From assembly GCF_048128805.1 (NCBI RefSeq), contig NC_136000.1, positions 12,854,854 through 12,918,853 on the forward strand: a stretch of DNA of 64,000 bases, read 5' to 3'. Source of the stretch: Centroberyx gerrardi (Eukaryota > Chordata > Actinopteri > Beryciformes > Berycidae). Each line of letters starts with the position of its first letter. Within the stretch, counting starts at the first letter, position 1. The translations under genes and the position numbers were made by a program. Under the pieces are notes generated by a model. It was not told where the DNA came from. It ran no database searches and saw nothing but the letters and a program-made list of their open reading frames with translations. Of the stretch, positions 60,255 to 64,000 are shown in pieces.

Positions 60255-63200
60255 CTATATGTAGATCGGTGTCTCCTGTCCTGTTAGCAGTCTGAACATC
60301 ACAGCAGGCATGGTCTTCATGTTGATCTAGAGGGAGGCAGAGAGGAGACGAGTGGTGACCAATACGTTGTCAACTTAAGCGCCCATTTATCAAGTCATGG
60401 TCATAATCAAATCGCTTAAATCCTAAAGCCAAATCAGTTCCTTCTTTGTCACCAAAAAGTCAGTAAAGACCCTGACAAATATACAATAAGCTTGAAATGT
60501 ACAGCAGGTGCACTTCCTCTTGTGGCCCTTTTGGCTGGGTGCTCTGCTATCACTGAAACATGAGGAAAACCATGAGGAACATGGGATAGCAGCACTCAAA
60601 AAATCCAGAAAACAGCAAGACTTGGTCTCAGTTTACCATTTTTTATTTTGGCTTCATCAGACTAACACGTTTCAGCATAAAGCCTTCATCAGGGCACCAT
60701 TACAATAATGGTAGACCCAATATCGTGCTATTTAAAATTAATCATGTCGCTGTGTCAGATAGGATCAGATATTATGAATTGTAAGTTTGTAACTTAGCAT
60801 AGATATACAGTATTCACTTATGAACCGCCCCCACAAACCTGTGGGCAATCACTATTGCAGTTTTAAAACAGTTGGTACCATTATTGTAGTGGTGCTCTGA
60901 TGAAGGCTTTTTGCCGAAACGCGCCAAAATAATACAAATGGTAAACTGAGACCAAGGTTTGCTGTTTTCTGGATTTTTGGAGGGCCGCTATTCCCATGTT
61001 CCTCTGGTTTTCCTAAATATACAATAAGCCTTCATGGCTTTAACAGATACATCATATAAGCTGGATAACTATGTGATAGAAGGGCTCAGTAACAGGCGAA
61101 AAACTTGGGCAACTTGGGGAAAACAGACAACAACAAAATGGCAGCATGTTAACTGCTGATGGAAATCGGGTGTTGGTACTGGAGCAGACCAAGGCTGATT
61201 GAGAATTATTGCCTGGTCAGTAACTGAGCAATCTGTAATTTAACTTACTGTATTGTCCCATGTATTACCTTTAGCTCATATCTTAAATTTAATGTGCCAA
61301 TTTTTGATCAAAATACAGACAAATGGATAGTCACAACCACAGAAATTAAAGTCATTGTGTTTAAAAACATTTCACAGCTTTTCAATATATAATTTCAATA
61401 TAATTAACCATGCCCTTTTCATAGTTAGTCACCCAATGCATTGTATTGATTTACTGCATTCTGCAGTTTGTCTGCAATAATCTGTGCCTCTGTGTTTTAC
61501 TGCAGTAAGGGTACAGCAGAAAAGAAAATTGGCTGTTTAGTGCGGTGTAATGTGCGGTGCAGTGATTGGTGAAAATTGCAGCACTGTGGATCAGGGGGGT
61601 GTCACCTCTCCCACTGAGACAGACAGCGTTTGCACGATCTTCTCATGTGCCATGGCAACCACACTCTGACCGTTGATTTCAATGATTCTGTGTCCAACCC
61701 GAACGCCCCCTCGCTCTGCAATGCCGCCCCGCATCAGACTGCAGATCTGAGAAGGTGATAAAAACAACACTCCGTAAGTCTAAAAGGTTAACTTACCATA
61801 TATAATTACAGTACTCTCGTCATTTGGGAGCCCATTAGATGCTGCCCACCATTCATAGCGGGTCTCAACCTAAATTTTACTGACATACGCTATTGACTGA
61901 TGAAGTCTCACTCACAATGCCATTCTGAACGCTGAAGCCAAGCTGGAACTTGAGGTCCGGCCTCTTGATGAGGACTGTGGTGACAGGAGGGCAGCTCACA
62001 ATGCTCAGCTTCACCTTCACCTGATTCTTCAGACCCTGGAATATGGCCAAAAAAAACCACCGCTGTACTTCAAGCACACTGATTTTACTGTGATTTTTAT
62101 TTCTTTTTAAGAAGTCATTTGGTATTTCAGTGTGTTATTGCGCGAGTATGTGCATGTAATAAAAATGGTTTACTCAGTCTTTATTGCTATTTGGATTTGT
62201 CTTAAAAGGGGGCCTCCATAGAAAATTGCCTAGGGCCTCCAGCAGTTTAGAACCGTCCCTGTTTAGGATGTTAAGTTTTTCTGATTGAATCTAATGTTCA
62301 TTCATTCATTCATTCATTCATTCATTCACAAAGAAGGGGGCTGGAGCCTATCCCAGCATGCATTGGGCAGAAGGCAGAAGGCAGGGAGACACCCTGGACA
62401 GATCGCCTGTCCATCACAGGTCTAACACAGGTAGACAGATGCTCAAATCATGCCTTGGGGCAATTTAGAGTCTCCAATCCACCTGACTTGCATGTCTTTG
62501 GAGTGTGGGAGGAAACCGGAGCAAACCCACGTGAACACGGGTCAGCGTCCTTCTTGCTATGCGGTGAATCAAATGTTTTCTCATCTAATTACTCCACGAA
62601 GACTGAATATGTGCAGACATTAACCGACACAGGTGGTGCTTGACACGCTCCGTACCTTGATGATGCCCTGGCAGGTGGCGAGCGGCAGCCCGACCAGGCT
62701 GGTGTCGTTGATGGACATGATCTGGTCCCCGACGCTGAGCTTCCCGGAGCGGGCTGCGGGGCCGCTGTTCAGCATGTTGGCCAGGATGACGGTGGGCAGG
62801 ATGGAGCCCCAGCCAGACTCCACTATCACCACACCGAGGCTCTCCCCTTTCTGCTTCTCCACATACAGCTGGGAGACACAGAGAGGGAGGAGGTCGAAGG
62901 ATTTCAGCTCTGCCAATTATTTTCAAGCATATTTGGAATTTCACTTGCCTACGTTTAAAGCACTAGTCTCTTATAGGCCGCTCTGCCTGACTTTCTAGTG
63001 TTGTCAATCATGTTTATAGAAATACATCAGTCACCATTCACCTGAACATGCAACAAAAGAAAGTGTCACACCTCTTTACAGTTGTCTGAGTTTGAGAAAT
63101 GGACGAGGTCGTCGTTGTACATTTCCTGGGAGTTGATGATGTCACTGTATTGTTTCTGGCTCAGGTCCGTCGGGTTGATCCCATTGGCTCTGAGGAATTC

Positions 63201-63886
63201 TCTGTAGGCCACGCTGAAAGCCTGACCAATGGACTGTGCAATGAGCTGCGCCTACGGGAAGTGGAGGGTTTGGGGAAAACTACTGAGCAGAAAGGCTATC
63301 CCAGTTGACAACAACACGGAGGTGAGAAAGAGCACATTGGTGTAAGTGACCACAGAATAAAAAGCCAAAACACAACTTACCTACAAGTATGAGTTACCCA
63401 AGTTAAAAAGTCAAGACTAAAAATGTATTTAGGATATTACACTGGTTTAAATTTTGAGAAATATACAGCACTAGATGCATTAGTGAGGTTAAGCAGCCAA
63501 CACTCACGTCCTCCGACTCAAAGACGTAGCAGATCATCCTGTACTGACTCTTCCCTTCGCTGGTGGAGACGGGGGTTTCTGTGCAGTCCTGTGAAGTCGC
63601 CTGGGACATGCGCCTCCGTGCCATCAGGACCACAATACTGCCAATGTCTGCGATGTAGGAGATGGTACGCAAGGCACTGTCCATCATTGTCTCCTACGTG
63701 GAGCAAAAAAGAACGACAAATTATAGAATAGATTCACTAAAATGAATAAACACAGAGGGGAAGCTGATTTAAACACACAAAGATATGTGAGTTACTCACC
63801 TGTGTGTCAGCATTCAGCACTTTGACGGCCTTAGTGGAGATAAAAAGGTCCACCTCAGTCATCATTTGAGAGTCTTCATCTTGGCT
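60255..63886 (-). CDS. apba2: Amyloid-beta precursor protein-binding family A member 2 (Mint2/X11-beta), 3' half; partial at right edge
   Basis: APBA2 is a neuronal adaptor whose PTB domain binds the cytoplasmic tail of APP and whose two PDZ domains bind other membrane and synaptic partners. Exons (minus): 63800-63886, 63508-63693, 63072-63251, 62656-62868, 61916-62035, 61606-61746, 60255-60326. All introns are phase 0, giving 332 codons plus stop. The PTB part includes [65 protein letters not shown] and [19 protein letters not shown]1 includes [18 protein letters not shown] and [20 protein letters not shown]2 includes [15 protein letters not shown] and [17 protein letters not shown]. It ends [12 protein letters not shown]. 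That C-terminus matches APBA2 better than APBA1 as I remember them (TGQETP rather than TAQEQP). The N-terminal Munc18-binding half lies beyond 64,000. Confidence 0.94.
60563..61014. mobile_element. Foldback element in the last apba2 intron
   Basis: Left arm 60,563-60,712 and right arm about 60,877-61,014 are imperfect inverted repeats of about 140-150 bp, for example AGGAAAACCATGAGGAACAT against ATGTTCCTCTGGTTTTCCT, and AAGCCTTCATCAGGGCACCA against GGTGCTCTGATGAAGGCTT. Between them are about 165 bp of AT-rich sequence. No gene inside. Confidence 0.7.
62285..62570 (+). repeat. ATTC microsatellite and dispersed repeat in an apba2 intron
   Basis: An (ATTC)n run at about 62,291-62,328 is followed by GGGGCTGGAGCCTATCCCAG, GACACCCTGGACAGATCGCC and TGGAGTGTGGGAGGAAACCG. 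These phrases belong to a dispersed repeat found in very high copy in fish genomes. Its open frame at 62,455 is not a gene. Confidence 0.6.
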
Positions 63887-64000
63887 CTTTGAAAAGACAA
63901 AGCATTAAAATTAATTAAATTACTGAAAAATATTGTTTTGATCAGACATTTCAAATTTCTAAGCAAACTATATGTTCAATACCAAAACATGAAAAACATT

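Noticed and set aside
62633..62998. Plus-strand 121-codon open frame
   Set aside because: Antisense shadow of the apba2 PDZ1 exon.

Overview
This window looks like teleost fish genomic DNA. The evidence is long AT-rich introns with GT-AG splice sites, tRNA-derived SINEs with an L2-like tail, several MITE and Tc1-type repeats common in fish genomes, and one duox gene paired with one duoxa gene. No tool was run. All exons were found by joining open frames across splice sites and checking reading phase by hand.

Layout. (1) About 1-35.5 kb: the 5' region of a minus-strand gene that I read as a tight-junction protein ZO-1 gene (tjp1-like). It has a start exon encoding a basic region plus a CARD-like fold (35,090-35,522), a Pro/Ser-rich linker exon (34,327-34,438), a separate short start exon (27,116-27,213) and a shared exon (20,052-20,193). 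Both start routes reach the shared exon in the same phase. A CpG-rich block at 6.7-7.2 kb may be a third promoter. The PDZ/SH3/GuK exons were not found and presumably lie beyond the left edge. (2) 35.5-42.2 kb: intergenic DNA full of repeats. (3) 42,208-55,404, minus: a complete dual oxidase gene, 33 coding exons, about 1,529 aa, all phases consistent. (4) 56,546-58,925, plus: the DUOX maturation factor duoxa, head-to-head with duox across a few hundred bases and with a TATA box at 56,019. (5) 60,255-63,886, minus: the 3' half of apba2 (Mint2/X11-like), from the PTB domain through both PDZ domains to the stop, running off the right edge.

How the genes relate. DUOX and DUOXA form one functional unit: DUOXA carries DUOX out of the ER to the cell surface, where DUOX makes extracellular H2O2 from NADPH in response to Ca2+. 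A shared intergenic promoter would make their expression coordinated. TJP1 (junction scaffold) and APBA2 (PTB-PDZ adaptor) are neighbours by synteny. In mammals TJP1 and APBA2 also lie close together, on human 15q13.

The most interesting points are the CARD-like exon spliced in frame to the N-terminus of the ZO-1-like gene, and a stop-free, in-frame, 105-bp GC-AG intron in the DUOX dehydrogenase domain that contains a CA repeat. A promoter-adjacent diverged tandem duplication and several unclassified inverted-repeat elements are also reported.
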